This document shows, piece by piece, positions 1 to 7,903 of a stretch of DNA of 53,768 nt. Source of the stretch: Lysobacter enzymogenes. Lineage in GTDB: Bacteria > Pseudomonadota > Gammaproteobacteria > Xanthomonadales > Xanthomonadaceae. A program made the translations under genes and the position numbers. The notes beneath the pieces are model-generated. The model had not been told where the DNA came from. It was given only the letters and a program-made list of their open reading frames with translations, and did not search any database. Numbering within the stretch: position 1 is the stretch's first letter; each line of letters begins with the position of its first letter. The stretch spans positions 342,850 to 396,617 of the forward strand of contig NZ_FNOG01000002.1 in NCBI RefSeq assembly GCF_900106525.1, written 5' to 3'.

Positions 1-284
1 CGCAGGTCCAGCGAGATGCCGTACTGGCTCCAGTTGGCGTCCTGGTTGGCGTCGAACTTCGGGTTCTGATAGTTCAGTTCGCCGTCGAGCGACCAGTTCT
101 TGTTCAGGAACTTGCCCAGGCCGATCGCACCGAACGGAGCGTTGCGGGTGCCGCGGTCGTTGTCCTGGATGTTCATGCCGGCAGCGCCGGTGAGGTACCA
201 GCGGTCATCGAAATCCTGCGCGCTGGCCACCTGCGAGAAAGCCAAGCCCGCCAGCAAAGCGGTGCTCAACATACGGATCTTCAT
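1..284 (-). CDS. OmpA-family outer membrane protein, 5' part only (cut by window edge)
   Basis: The first 94 codons of an outer-membrane protein are present, running off the left edge of the window. The start is the ATG at 284, with an AAGGAG ribosome site 7 bases upstream. Residues 1-22 are a signal peptide ending VASA, followed by QDFDDRWYLTGAAGMN, the start of an OmpA-like eight-stranded barrel. The protein is almost identical to the gene at 718-1797 from residue 19 on; only the signal peptide differs (MKIRMLSTALLAG against MNKKLLCAALLGG). The first 95 bases of the window are identical to 1514-1608. The rest of the gene, expected to hold a peptidoglycan-binding OmpA domain, lies outside. 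It is not a pseudogene as far as can be seen. Confidence 0.9.
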   Translation of the reverse strand, partial: MKIRMLSTALLAGLAFSQVASAQDFDDRWYLTGAAGMNIQDNDRGTRNAPFGAIGLGKFLNKNWSLDGELNYQNPKFDANQDANWSQYGISLDL

Positions 285-422
285 TTGTAACTCCTTCAGA
301 TCGATCGGAACGGGGGGTAGATCGGGACTGTGTGATCGGGACAGTCTTCTGCGGCGCTGACTCTACGGCAGAGACACTTTCAGCACTGGCACGAGCCGAG
401 CGCCGCGGTCACTGGCGGGGGG

Positions 423-449
423 ATCATACACTGTCAAGAAGTTTGTTAA
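423..449 (-). promoter_or_regulatory. possible promoter of the truncated ompA-like gene
   Basis: On the minus strand, TTAACA (444-449) and TATGAT (423-428) are separated by 15 bases, in a locally AT-rich patch about 140 bases before the start codon at 284. The spacing is short, so this is tentative. The remainder of 285-642 shows no gene. Confidence 0.3.
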
Positions 450-642
450 TACCACTTAACGTAGTTCAGGCGGCCAAGAACCGATTCGTGTGTAACGCTT
501 CCGTAGCTTTTACGCACACATCGGAACAGCCGCGCCGACGAACGGTCGGATACTGCGCGAAAAACTGCGCTGCAGTTCCATATTCGCGCCGCTCGTCGGC
601 AAGAACCGGCCTTACAAAATCCAGTCCCTGCATAAACAAGGA

Positions 643-663
643 AGCCCGGCGCGGGGCCGGGCT
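643..663 (-). terminator. intrinsic terminator after ompA-like gene
   Basis: Perfect 8-bp stem AGCCCGGC/GCCGGGCT with a 5-base loop, about 55 bases past the stop at 718. It is followed on the minus strand by TTCCTTGTTT. This fits a Rho-independent terminator separating the two tandem ompA-like genes. Confidence 0.75.
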
Positions 664-717
664 CCCGGGTATCGCATGCCGCGGACCCGAAGGCCCGCGG
701 CGGTCGCTGCGTCCGAA

Positions 718-1797
718 TCAGTTCTGGACGTTGAGCTCGGTGCGACGGTTCTTCTCGCTCTTGCAGCCCGGCAGCGTCTGCGGGGTCTGCTCCAGCGGAC
801 GGCTCTCGCCGTAGCCGATCGGACCGACCAGGCGGCCGGCGTCGACGCCGTTGCTGGTCAGGTAGTCGTAGGCGGCCTTGGCGCGGCGCTCGGACAGCTT
901 CTGGTTGTACGCGTCCTTACCGCACAGGTCGGTGTGGCCCGCGACTTCGACCTTCAGCTCGGGGTAGCGCTTCAGGATTTCGGTGGCCTCGTTGAGGATG
1001 GCGATCGCATCCGGACGCAGGGTGGCCTTGTCGAAATCGAAGTTCACGCCCTTCAGGTCGATGGTGACCGGAACCGGGCAGCCGTCCGGACCGATGGTCT
1101 GGCCAGCCTGCGAGTTCGGGCACTTGTCGTCGCAGTTGTTCACGCCGTCGCCGTCGTCGTCCTTGTCCGCGCAACCCGGCTGCACCGGCGGCGGAGCGAC
1201 GACCGGGGCGCTCGGCTCCGGACCCAGCGGCACCACGATGCCGACCGAGGCCAGCACGTCGCCGAACCAGTCTTCCTTCGAAGCGTTGACGCTCTGGTCG
1301 TCGAAGTCGGCGCGGTAGGCCAGCTCGGTGCGGATGCCGACGCGGCCCAGGTCGCCCTGGATGCCGACGCCGACCTTGGCGGCGAAGTTGCCGTCCTTAC
1401 GCTTGCCCGGCGACAGCGGCGACGGAATGAAGTACTCCTCTTCCGAACGCTGGTAGCCGATGCCGGCCAGGATGTACGGGTTCCAGTTGCGGCCGTCGGT
1501 CACGAAGTGGCGGCGCAGGTCCAGCGAGATGCCGTACTGGCTCCAGTTGGCGTCCTGGTTGGCGTCGAACTTCGGGTTCTGATAGTTCAGTTCGCCGTCG
1601 AGCGACCAATTCTTGTTGAGGAACTTGCCCAGGCCGATCGCGCCGAACGGCGCGTTGCGGGTGCCGCGATCGTTGTCCTGGATGTTCATGCCGGCAGCGC
1701 CGGTGAGATACCAGCGGTCGTCGAAGTCCTGGGCGCTGGCGACCTGCGCGAGGCTCAGGCCACCCAGCAGGGCGGCGCAGAGGAGTTTCTTATTCAT
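718..1797 (-). CDS. OmpA-family outer membrane protein with thrombospondin-type-3-like linker
   Basis: A 359-residue outer-membrane protein that should tether the outer membrane to peptidoglycan. Residues 1-22 are a signal peptide ending VASA. Residues 23-190 form an OmpA-type beta barrel, with a Pro-rich hinge near 194-207. Residues 209-241 are a Cys- and Asp-rich calcium-binding-like linker (CADKDDDGDGVNNCDDKCP). Residues 247-357 are an OmpA C-terminal domain, with FDFDKATLRP at 253-262 and the peptidoglycan contacts expected at Asp290 (GHTD) and the Arg304/305 pair (SERR). The ATG at 1797 follows a CAGGAG ribosome site. It lies upstream of and co-directional with a near-identical paralogue at 1-284, but a terminator lies between them, so each probably has its own transcript. 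Confidence 0.93.
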   Translation of the reverse strand: MNKKLLCAALLGGLSLAQVASAQDFDDRWYLTGAAGMNIQDNDRGTRNAPFGAIGLGKFLNKNWSLDGELNYQNPKFDANQDANWSQYGISLDLRRHFVTDGRNWNPYILAGIGYQRSEEEYFIPSPLSPGKRKDGNFAAKVGVGIQGDLGRVGIRTELAYRADFDDQSVNASKEDWFGDVLASVGIVVPLGPEPSAPVVAPPPVQPGCADKDDDGDGVNNCDDKCPNSQAGQTIGPDGCPVPVTIDLKGVNFDFDKATLRPDAIAILNEATEILKRYPELKVEVAGHTDLCGKDAYNQKLSERRAKAAYDYLTSNGVDAGRLVGPIGYGESRPLEQTPQTLPGCKSEKNRRTELNVQN

Positions 1798-1985
1798 CTT
1801 CTAGCTCCTGTTTCTTATTAAAGGAAACCGCGTCTGCGAGGTTTCTACCGTTCGCGGCGGCCGCCTGGACCGACGCCGACCCGCGCAGGTTAGGTTTGCC
1901 AACGTGAAAGCGGTGTTAACAACCGTCTAACATTCGAGCCGGTTCCATGAATAATGGGATCCGGTCGCAATTCGTTCAGTTTAGA

Positions 1986-2059
1986 AAGTGCAGTTCCATT
2001 CAGCTGGAACTGCACTTCTGAAGTGCGAATGAAGTGCGAACCCGCACGCGGGTTCGCAC
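1986..2059 (-). terminator. two consecutive strong hairpins downstream of prpD
   Basis: Hairpin 1 is a perfect 13-bp stem (1986-1998 with 2005-2017, loop TTCAGC). Hairpin 2 is an 11-bp stem GTGCGAACCCG/CGGGTTCGCAC (2034-2044 with 2049-2059, loop CACG). Both lie within 85 bases of the prpD stop on the minus strand. Neither has a good U-tract, so transcript-end protection is as likely as termination. The shared motif GAAGTGC recurs between them. Confidence 0.6.
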
Positions 2060-2067
2060 CGGGCGCA

Positions 2068-3519
2068 TTACTGGCGCACGAACAGGCTCATGAACTCGGT
2101 CACCGGCAGGGCTTCGAGCGCGGCCGGGTCGTTGGCCAGGGCCAGCAGACGCTCGGCCTGGGCGGCCGGCAGCTTGGCGCGGATGGCGGCTTCGAACTTG
2201 GCCATCAGCACCGGGATGCCTTCGGCGCGGCGCTTGCGGTGGCCGATCGGGAAGTCGATGGAGACCTTGTCGGTGGACGTGCCGTCCTTGAAGAACACCT
2301 GCACCGAGTTGCCGATGTAGCGCTTGTCGGGATCGAAGTAGTCCTTGGTGAACTGCTCGTTCTCCTTGACCACCATCTTGTCGCGCAGCGCGTCGATGCG
2401 CGGATCGGCGGCGACGGCGTCGACGTAGTCGTCGGCGGTCAGGCGGCCGAAGATCAGCGGCACGGCGACCATGTACTGCAGGCAGTGGTCGCGGTCGGCG
2501 TAGTTGGCCAGCGGACCGGTCTTGTCGATGATGCGCACGCCGGCTTCCTGGGTCTCCAGCTCGACGCGCTCGACCTGGTCGAGCTTGTCCTTGACCTGAT
2601 CGTGCAGCTTCATCGCGCACTCGACCGCGGTCTGGGCGTGGAACTCGGCCGGGAACGAGATCTTGAACAGCACGTTCTCCATCACGTAGCTGCCGAACGG
2701 ACGCTCGAACTCGAACTGCTTGCCCTTGAACGAGATGTCGTAGAAGCCCCAGGTCTTGACCGACAGCGCGCTCGGGTAGCCGACCACGCCCTTGTTGGCG
2801 TTGAGCGCGTGGGTGACGGCGCGGCGGCAGGCGTCGCCGGCGGCCCAGCTCTTGCGCGGGCCGGTATTCGGCGCGTGGCGATAGGTGCGCAGCACGCCGT
2901 TGTCGATCCACGAGTGCGAGACCGCGGTGATGATCTCTTCCTTGCCGCCGCCGAACATCTGGGTGGCGACCGCGGTCGAGGCCAGGCGGACCAGGATCAC
3001 GTGGTCCAGGCCAACCCGGTTGAAGGAATTCTTGAGCGCGTAGCCGCCCTGGATTTCGTGGGCCTTGATCGCGTGGCCGAGCACGTCGCGCACGGTCATG
3101 GCCTTGCCGCCTTCGGCCTCGGCCTTGCGGCCCAGGTAGTCGGCGACGCCGAGGATGGCGCCGAGGTTGTCGGACGGGTGGCCCCATTCGGCCGCCAGCC
3201 ACGTGTCGTTGAAGTCGAGCCAGCGGATCTGCACGCCGATGTTGTAGGCGGCCTGGACCGGGTCGAGTTCGTAGGAGGTGAACGGCACGCGCGCGCCGCC
3301 CTTCATCTCGCCGCCGGGGACCAGCGGGCCGAGGTGCTTGAGGCATTCCTTATGGTCCATCGCCAGCGCCGCGCAGGCCAGCGAGTCCAGCAGCATGTAG
3401 CGCGCGGTGTCGAAGGCCTCCTTCGAGTCGATCTTGTAATCGGCGACGTAGTCGGCGATGTCGGCCATCGGCTTGTCGGGATCGGGGCGGACGGTCGAAC
3501 GGATGTCGAAGTGGCTCAT
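2068..3519 (-). CDS. prpD: 2-methylcitrate dehydratase PrpD
   Basis: MmgE/PrpD-family enzyme that dehydrates 2-methylcitrate to 2-methyl-cis-aconitate in the methylcitrate cycle, which oxidises propionyl-CoA in the cytosol. The 483-residue length equals that of classical PrpD. The start is set at ATG 3519 (MSHFDIRSTVRPDPDKP), because this matches the family N-terminus. The frame stays open 37 codons further upstream, but that stretch is Ala/Arg-rich and not family-like. The ribosome site is weak. Family hallmarks include the helical N-terminal region (DYKIDSKEAFDTARYMLLDS), WLDFNDTWLAAEWGHPSDN and GYPSALSVKTWGFYD. It stands alone on the minus strand, about 24 kb from prpC and prpB, with no acnD, prpF or prpR nearby. 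Confidence 0.93.
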   Translation of the reverse strand: MSHFDIRSTVRPDPDKPMADIADYVADYKIDSKEAFDTARYMLLDSLACAALAMDHKECLKHLGPLVPGGEMKGGARVPFTSYELDPVQAAYNIGVQIRWLDFNDTWLAAEWGHPSDNLGAILGVADYLGRKAEAEGGKAMTVRDVLGHAIKAHEIQGGYALKNSFNRVGLDHVILVRLASTAVATQMFGGGKEEIITAVSHSWIDNGVLRTYRHAPNTGPRKSWAAGDACRRAVTHALNANKGVVGYPSALSVKTWGFYDISFKGKQFEFERPFGSYVMENVLFKISFPAEFHAQTAVECAMKLHDQVKDKLDQVERVELETQEAGVRIIDKTGPLANYADRDHCLQYMVAVPLIFGRLTADDYVDAVAADPRIDALRDKMVVKENEQFTKDYFDPDKRYIGNSVQVFFKDGTSTDKVSIDFPIGHRKRRAEGIPVLMAKFEAAIRAKLPAAQAERLLALANDPAALEALPVTEFMSLFVRQ

Positions 3520-3724
3520 GGGCGAAAGGCCTGCGGTGAGAGAGCCCGCTATTTTGCCAGACCGCGACGGCGCGGCGGACCGCACCGGTATGGAGACGGC
3601 GGCGGCCGGCGCTCGCCTCGCCTTCAACAATCGGCCACTGCGGGCCCGATTGCCGACAACTGCGGAACGATCAGGCGCGAACGCGCGGCTTTCAAATCGC
3701 CGGTGCGAGGATCACCCTTGCGGC

Positions 3725-4516
3725 ATGGACATCCCTACCCGCCTGCCGACCCTGTTCCTTTCGCACGGCTCGCCGATGCTGGCGCTGGAGGATTCGCCCG
3801 CCGGGCGTTTCCTCGATGCGCTCGGCCAGCAGCTGCCGTGGCCGCGCGCGATCGTGATCGCCTCGGCCCACTTCATGACCGACCGGCCGATGCTCGGCGG
3901 CCATGCGCAGCCGCACACCGTGCACGACTTCGGCGGTTTTCCGCAGCCGCTGTACCAGATCCAGTACCCCGCGCCGGGCCAGCCGCGGCTGGCCGAGCAG
4001 GTGCTCGCGCGCTTGGCCGATGCCGGTTTGAACCCGAAGCTGCGCGACAACCACGGGCTCGACCACGGCGTGTGGGTGCCGCTGCGGCGGATGTATCCGC
4101 AGGCCGATATTCCGGTGGTGCCGTTGTCGGTGCAGCCTTACGGCACCGCGGCCCAGCATTACGCGGTCGGCCAGGCGCTGGCGGCGCTGCGCGACGAAGG
4201 GGTGCTGGTGATCGGTTCGGGCGGTTTCGTGCACAACCTCGGCGATCTGGACTGGGGTCAGCGCGAGGCGCCGATGCCCGATTGGGCGGCGGAGTTCGCC
4301 GGCTGGATGCATGCGGCGTTGGCGGCGGGCGATCGCGAGGCGTTGCTCGATTGGCAGGCGCGGGCGCCGCATGCGCGGCGGGCGCATCCGACGGTGGAGC
4401 ATTTGATGCCGTTGTTCGTGGCCTTGGGTGCGGCGGGGGCGGAGCCGACGGCGCGGACGATTCATCGTTCGCATGAGATGGGGTCGTTGGCGTTGGATGC
4501 GTTTGCGTTCGATTGA
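3725..4516 (+). CDS. ygiD: 4,5-DOPA dioxygenase extradiol-like (LigB family, YgiD type)
   Basis: A 263-residue class III extradiol ring-cleavage dioxygenase-like enzyme of the LigB superfamily. YgiD-type members cleave DOPA, but the native substrate here is unknown. Probable metal-binding His residues lie in FLSHGSPM (residues 10-17), NHGLDHGVW and HPTVEHL. The signature IVIASAHF is near residue 44 and GSGGFVHNLGDL near 163. The start ATG 3725 gives the usual family N-terminus (MDIPTRLPTLFLSHG). A longer in-frame extension exists but crosses the prpD promoter region. It is divergent from prpD across 205 bases. The ribosome site is weak. Confidence 0.85.
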   Translation: MDIPTRLPTLFLSHGSPMLALEDSPAGRFLDALGQQLPWPRAIVIASAHFMTDRPMLGGHAQPHTVHDFGGFPQPLYQIQYPAPGQPRLAEQVLARLADAGLNPKLRDNHGLDHGVWVPLRRMYPQADIPVVPLSVQPYGTAAQHYAVGQALAALRDEGVLVIGSGGFVHNLGDLDWGQREAPMPDWAAEFAGWMHAALAAGDREALLDWQARAPHARRAHPTVEHLMPLFVALGAAGAEPTARTIHRSHEMGSLALDAFAFD

Positions 4517-4589
4517 GTTGGTGTGGGTGGCGGTGGTGCGGTGGCTGTGGCGTGGAATGCGCTGAGGTTCTTCGTGGCTGAAGGTTCGC

Positions 4590-4666
4590 GGTCGCGGCTT
4601 GCGCCGCTCCTACAGTCGGATACGAAACTCGCCGGAGCTCCTGTAGGAGCGACGCGAGTCGCGACC
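4590..4666. repeat. REP pair (GTAGGAGC family), arms facing inward
   Basis: Two palindromic units, GGTCGCGGCTTGCGCCGCTC and its inverted counterpart with GAGTCGC substitutions, are separated by about 25 bases. The arrangement matches other loci in this window (16521, 24313, 43583, 46987, 53674) but with the units in reversed order. It resembles the GTAG-type REPs of Stenotrophomonas and Xanthomonas. Confidence 0.85.
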
Positions 4667-4903
4667 AACCGCAGCGACGCGGCTCCGCCGCCTCTCCCCG
4701 AAGCGAAACGTCTCCACCCGTCATTCCGACGAAAGCCGGAATGTAACCGCAGCCACGCGGCTCCGCCGTGATTTCCCGAAGCCTGCAACCCCCACGCCGT
4801 CGTTCCGGCGAAAGCCGGAATCCAACCGCAGCGACATAGCTCCGCCGAACTCGCCCGAAGACCCGAAGCTCCCCACCCGTCATTCCGGCGAAAGCCGGAA
4901 CCC
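4667..4903. repeat. three tandem ~79-bp composite repeat units
   Basis: Three direct units start at 4667, 4745 and 4824 (78, 79 and 80 bp). Each begins AACCGCAGC, contains GGCTCCGCCG or a close variant, and ends with the palindrome TTCCGGCGAAAGCCGGAA preceded by CGTCAT or CGTCGT. A fourth, more decayed unit lies in opposite orientation at 5235-5314. Confidence 0.85.
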
Positions 4904-5417
4904 ATTTTGACTTTGCTGTTGCTTCTGCCTCTCTCGTAATTACAAGCGACGACCAGCGAAGATCAACAGCTTCCGTCCGCAAGCGGCCGGGTCACTTTCT
5001 TTGTCTTGCCAAAGAAAGTAACCAAAGAAAGGCGCTTTCCTTGTTTTCGAATCAAGAGCCACTATCGTTCGGTGCGTTCGCGGGGATGCGCCACACAGGC
5101 CATCCATGGCCTGGGTGGCGCACGGCGCGCATCCTGCGCGCCGCCCTTCGGGTCTGCGATTGCCTGTGGCGAGTTCGGGGCGGCGGGGGAGCTAAAGGCA
5201 ACAGCAACAACAACAACAAAGGCAACAACCACATGGATTCCGACTTACGCCGGAATGACTTGCTGGAGGTTGCGGGGCTTCAGACGCTGCGGCAGAGCCG
5301 CATCGCTTCGGTTGGACTCTGGCTTTCGCTGCCGTCGCTGGCTAATGGCCCGACATCGCCACGACCTTGCCATCTTCGCAACTCGCGTCGCTCTCGATCA
5401 CAGCAACGCAGCGCCTT
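4904..5417. repeat. repeat-rich gene-free stretch with CTTTCTTTG palindrome
   Basis: No convincing gene is visible between the dioxygenase and the LysR gene. The hairpin CTTTCTTTG/CAAAGAAAG (4995-5003 with 5010-5018), in the context GGTCACTTTCTTTG...CAAAGAAAGTAACCAAAGAAAGG, looks like a dispersed element common in Xanthomonadaceae. The inverted repeat GGCCATCCATGGCC follows at about 5099, then a short AAC/CAA triplet run near 5199-5230. At 5235-5314 there is a degraded inverted copy of the 79-bp unit. Short open frames here are judged non-coding. Confidence 0.7.
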
Positions 5418-6368
5418 TCAGCCACCGCGCTCCCACGGCGGCACCTCGCCGAAAGACTCGGCGACGAAGTCGATGAAAGCCCGCACTCGCAACGGCACGT
5501 AGCGTCGCTGCGGCATCACGGCGTGGATCGCTGTTTCGGGCAGGCGGTGCTCGGGCAGTACCTGCACCAGGCGACCGGCGCGCAGGTCTTCGTGCACGTG
5601 CCAGACCGAGAAGTGGGCGATGCCGAGGCCGGCCAGTGCGGCGTCGCGCAGGACTTCGCCGAAATTGCTTTCCAGGCGGCCGTTGACCCGCACTACGGTT
5701 TCGGCGCCGGCGGCGTCGAGTACGCGCCAGTCTTCCAGGCGGCCGTGCGCGCCGACCAGCACCAGGCATTCGTGTTCGGCCAAATCCTGCGGCACGCGCG
5801 GTGCGGTGTGCTGGCGCAGGTAGTCGGGCGAACAGGCCAGTACGCGGCGGTTGTCGGCGAGCTTGCGCGCGACCAGAGTCGAATCGCCGAGCGCGCCGAT
5901 GCGGATCGCCAGGTCCATGCCGGCGGCGACGAGGTCGAGGTTTTCGTCGCTGAGGTTCACGCTCAGCCGCACCAGCGGGTAGCGGCGCTGGAACTCGGGC
6001 AGCAGCGGCGAGAGGTACATGCGCCCGAACGAGGCCGAGGTGGTCACCCGCACCAGTCCGGCCGGTTCGCTGCCGGCGCGGCGCAGGTCGTCGGTCAGGC
6101 CTTCGAGTTCCTCGATCAGGGCGCGGCCGCGCTCGGCCAGGGCCTGGCCTTCGGCGGTGGCGTGCAGTTGCCGCGTGGTCCGGTGCAGCAGACGCACGCC
6201 CAGGTCGCGCTCCAGGCGTTTGAGGCGCTGGCTGGCGACCGCCACCGACAGGTCCAGGCTGCGCGCGGCGGCGCTGATCGAGCCCAGGTCCAGGACCCGC
6301 AGGAACAGGTTCAGGTCGGCGATCCGGTCCACGCGATTTTCAATTCTGGGTTGAGAGTGATTCGTCAT
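5418..6368 (-). CDS. LysR-family transcriptional regulator
   Basis: A 316-residue LysR-type regulator. The N-terminal winged helix-turn-helix spans residues 16-75 (LFLRVLDLGSISAAARSLDL, then VASQRLKRLERDLGVRLLHRTTR). An effector-binding domain covers about 100-300 (GLVRVTTSASFGRMYLSPLL). The start ATG 6368 (MTNHSQPRIENR) is chosen because the helix-turn-helix follows directly; the longer open frame overlaps the divergent transporter gene. It is separated by only 58 bases from the MFS gene on the opposite strand, the classic arrangement in which the LysR protein controls the divergent transporter. The inducer cannot be told from sequence. Confidence 0.9.
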   Translation of the reverse strand: MTNHSQPRIENRVDRIADLNLFLRVLDLGSISAAARSLDLSVAVASQRLKRLERDLGVRLLHRTTRQLHATAEGQALAERGRALIEELEGLTDDLRRAGSEPAGLVRVTTSASFGRMYLSPLLPEFQRRYPLVRLSVNLSDENLDLVAAGMDLAIRIGALGDSTLVARKLADNRRVLACSPDYLRQHTAPRVPQDLAEHECLVLVGAHGRLEDWRVLDAAGAETVVRVNGRLESNFGEVLRDAALAGLGIAHFSVWHVHEDLRAGRLVQVLPEHRLPETAIHAVMPQRRYVPLRVRAFIDFVAESFGEVPPWERGG

Positions 6369-6426
6369 CCTGCGGGTTTTTCCACAAGATGCAACGGCCC
6401 AGACTGCCGCATCCCTCCCCTCCCGG

Positions 6427-7701
6427 ATGCGTCCCATGCACGCCCCCTCCTCTTCCGCCGACCTGCCCGCGCCCGCCGCGGGCGGCCGCGCGCGCCTGCC
6501 GGTGGCGCTGTACGCGCTGACCGTCGGCGCGTTCGGCATCGGCACCACCGAGTTCGTCATCATGGGCCTGCTGTTGCAGGTCGCCGCAGATCTGCAGGTC
6601 GGGCTGGCCGCGGCCGGGCTGCTGATCTCCGGCTACGCGCTGGGCGTGTTCGTCGGCGCGCCGGTGCTCACCATCGCCACCGAGCGCATGCCGCGCAAGG
6701 CGGTGCTGGTGGCGCTGATGCTGATCTTCACCCTCGGCAACATCGTCTGCGCGATCGCGCCGAACTACACGGTGCTGATGATCGCCCGCGTCATCACCTC
6801 GCTCGCCCACGGCACCTTCTTCGGTGTCGGCGCGGTGGTCGCCACCGCTCTGGTGCCGCAGGACCGCAAGGCTTCGGCGATCTCGATCATGTTCACCGGC
6901 CTGACCGTGGCCACCCTGCTCGGCGTGCCGGCCGGCGCGTGGCTGGGCCTGCAGTTCGGCTGGCGCTCGACGTTCTGGGCGGTGGCCGCGATCGGCGTGG
7001 TCGCCACGGTGGTGATCGCCGCGCTGGTGCCGCGCGACCGCGCCAAGCCCGAGCCGGTGGCGCTGCGCCGCGAGTTGAGCGCGGTGCTGCATCCGCAGGT
7101 GCTGCTGGGCCTGCTGATGACGGTGCTGGGTTTCGCCGGCGTGTTCACCGTCTACACCTTCATCCAGCCGATCCTCACCTCGATCAGCGGCTTCGGCGAA
7201 GCGGCGGTGTCGCCGATCCTGCTGGTGTTCGGCGGCGGCATGATCCTGGGCAATCTGATCGGCGGGCGTTTCGCCGACCAGCGTCTGGCGCCGGCCTTGA
7301 TCGCGACCTTGATCGCGCTGGCGGCGGTGCTGGGGGTGATGACCTTCGCCCTGCACGACAAGATCGCCACGGTCGCCTTCGTCGGCCTGCTCGGCGTGGC
7401 CGCGTTCGCGACGGTGCCGCCGCTGCAGCTGTGGGTGCTGCAGAAGACCGACCCGGCCGGGCAGAACCTGGCCTCCAGCCTCAACATCGGCGCGTTCAAT
7501 CTCGGCAATGCGCTGGGCGCGTGGCTTGGCGGCGCGGTGATCGAGTACGGCCCGGGGCTGGGCGCGGTGACTTGGGTCGCAGCGTTAGTGACGCTGTCGG
7601 GTCTGGTGCTGGCGGTAGTGGCGGCGCGGCTGGATGCGAAAGGGCGCGTGGTTACGACGCATACCGCCGGGCCCGCGACGGCGGCGGCTTGCGCAGGGTG
7701 A
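6427..7701 (+). CDS. MFS efflux transporter, DHA1 family
   Basis: A 424-residue inner-membrane drug/proton antiporter-type exporter with 12 predicted membrane segments. It begins with YALTVGAFGIGTTEFVIMG, the family's TM1 signature. TM2 carries LLISGYALGVFVGAPVL. The loop TERMPRKAVLVALM matches the DHA1 motif A position. LTVATLLGVPAGAWLG in TM5 matches the antiporter motif C. The N-terminal 20 residues are Pro/Ala-rich and cytosolic; the ATG at 6436 is an alternative start. Closest named groups are AraJ/YdhP-like exporters of sugars, nucleosides or drugs, and the substrate is unknown. It is probably controlled by the divergent LysR gene. Confidence 0.9.
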   Translation: MRPMHAPSSSADLPAPAAGGRARLPVALYALTVGAFGIGTTEFVIMGLLLQVAADLQVGLAAAGLLISGYALGVFVGAPVLTIATERMPRKAVLVALMLIFTLGNIVCAIAPNYTVLMIARVITSLAHGTFFGVGAVVATALVPQDRKASAISIMFTGLTVATLLGVPAGAWLGLQFGWRSTFWAVAAIGVVATVVIAALVPRDRAKPEPVALRRELSAVLHPQVLLGLLMTVLGFAGVFTVYTFIQPILTSISGFGEAAVSPILLVFGGGMILGNLIGGRFADQRLAPALIATLIALAAVLGVMTFALHDKIATVAFVGLLGVAAFATVPPLQLWVLQKTDPAGQNLASSLNIGAFNLGNALGAWLGGAVIEYGPGLGAVTWVAALVTLSGLVLAVVAARLDAKGRVVTTHTAGPATAAACAG

Positions 7702-7718
7702 GCGAAAGCCCCCCTCCC

Positions 7719-7830
7719 CGTCATCCCCGCGAAGGCGGGGATCCAGGGCTTCAACGCGACATGGCTCTGAAGTCTCTGGATGTTCGGCTTCGCCGAAATA
7801 AAAGCAGAGCCCGCTTTCGCGGGAATGACG
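7719..7830. repeat. 112-bp composite palindromic repeat, copy A
   Basis: The outer arms CGTCATCCCCGCGAAGGCGG and CCCGCTTTCGCGGGAATGACG are inverted. Inside lie a 41-bp core (7741-7781) bounded by ATCCAG/CTGGAT and an asymmetric flank containing TTCGGCTTCGCCGAA. Copy B is at 29553-29664 with the same length. The core is inverted relative to the arms between the two copies (see findings). Confidence 0.9.
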
Positions 7831-7903
7831 GCAAACAAACCGGCTTCGAACAGAAACCCAAACTTCCCGCGCCGCTCCTGCGACGCCTCCACGGCCCACA
7901 TCC

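Noticed and set aside
1954-4476. An 840-codon plus-strand frame over prpD and the dioxygenase gene
   Set aside because: Shadow of prpD; composition is not protein-like.
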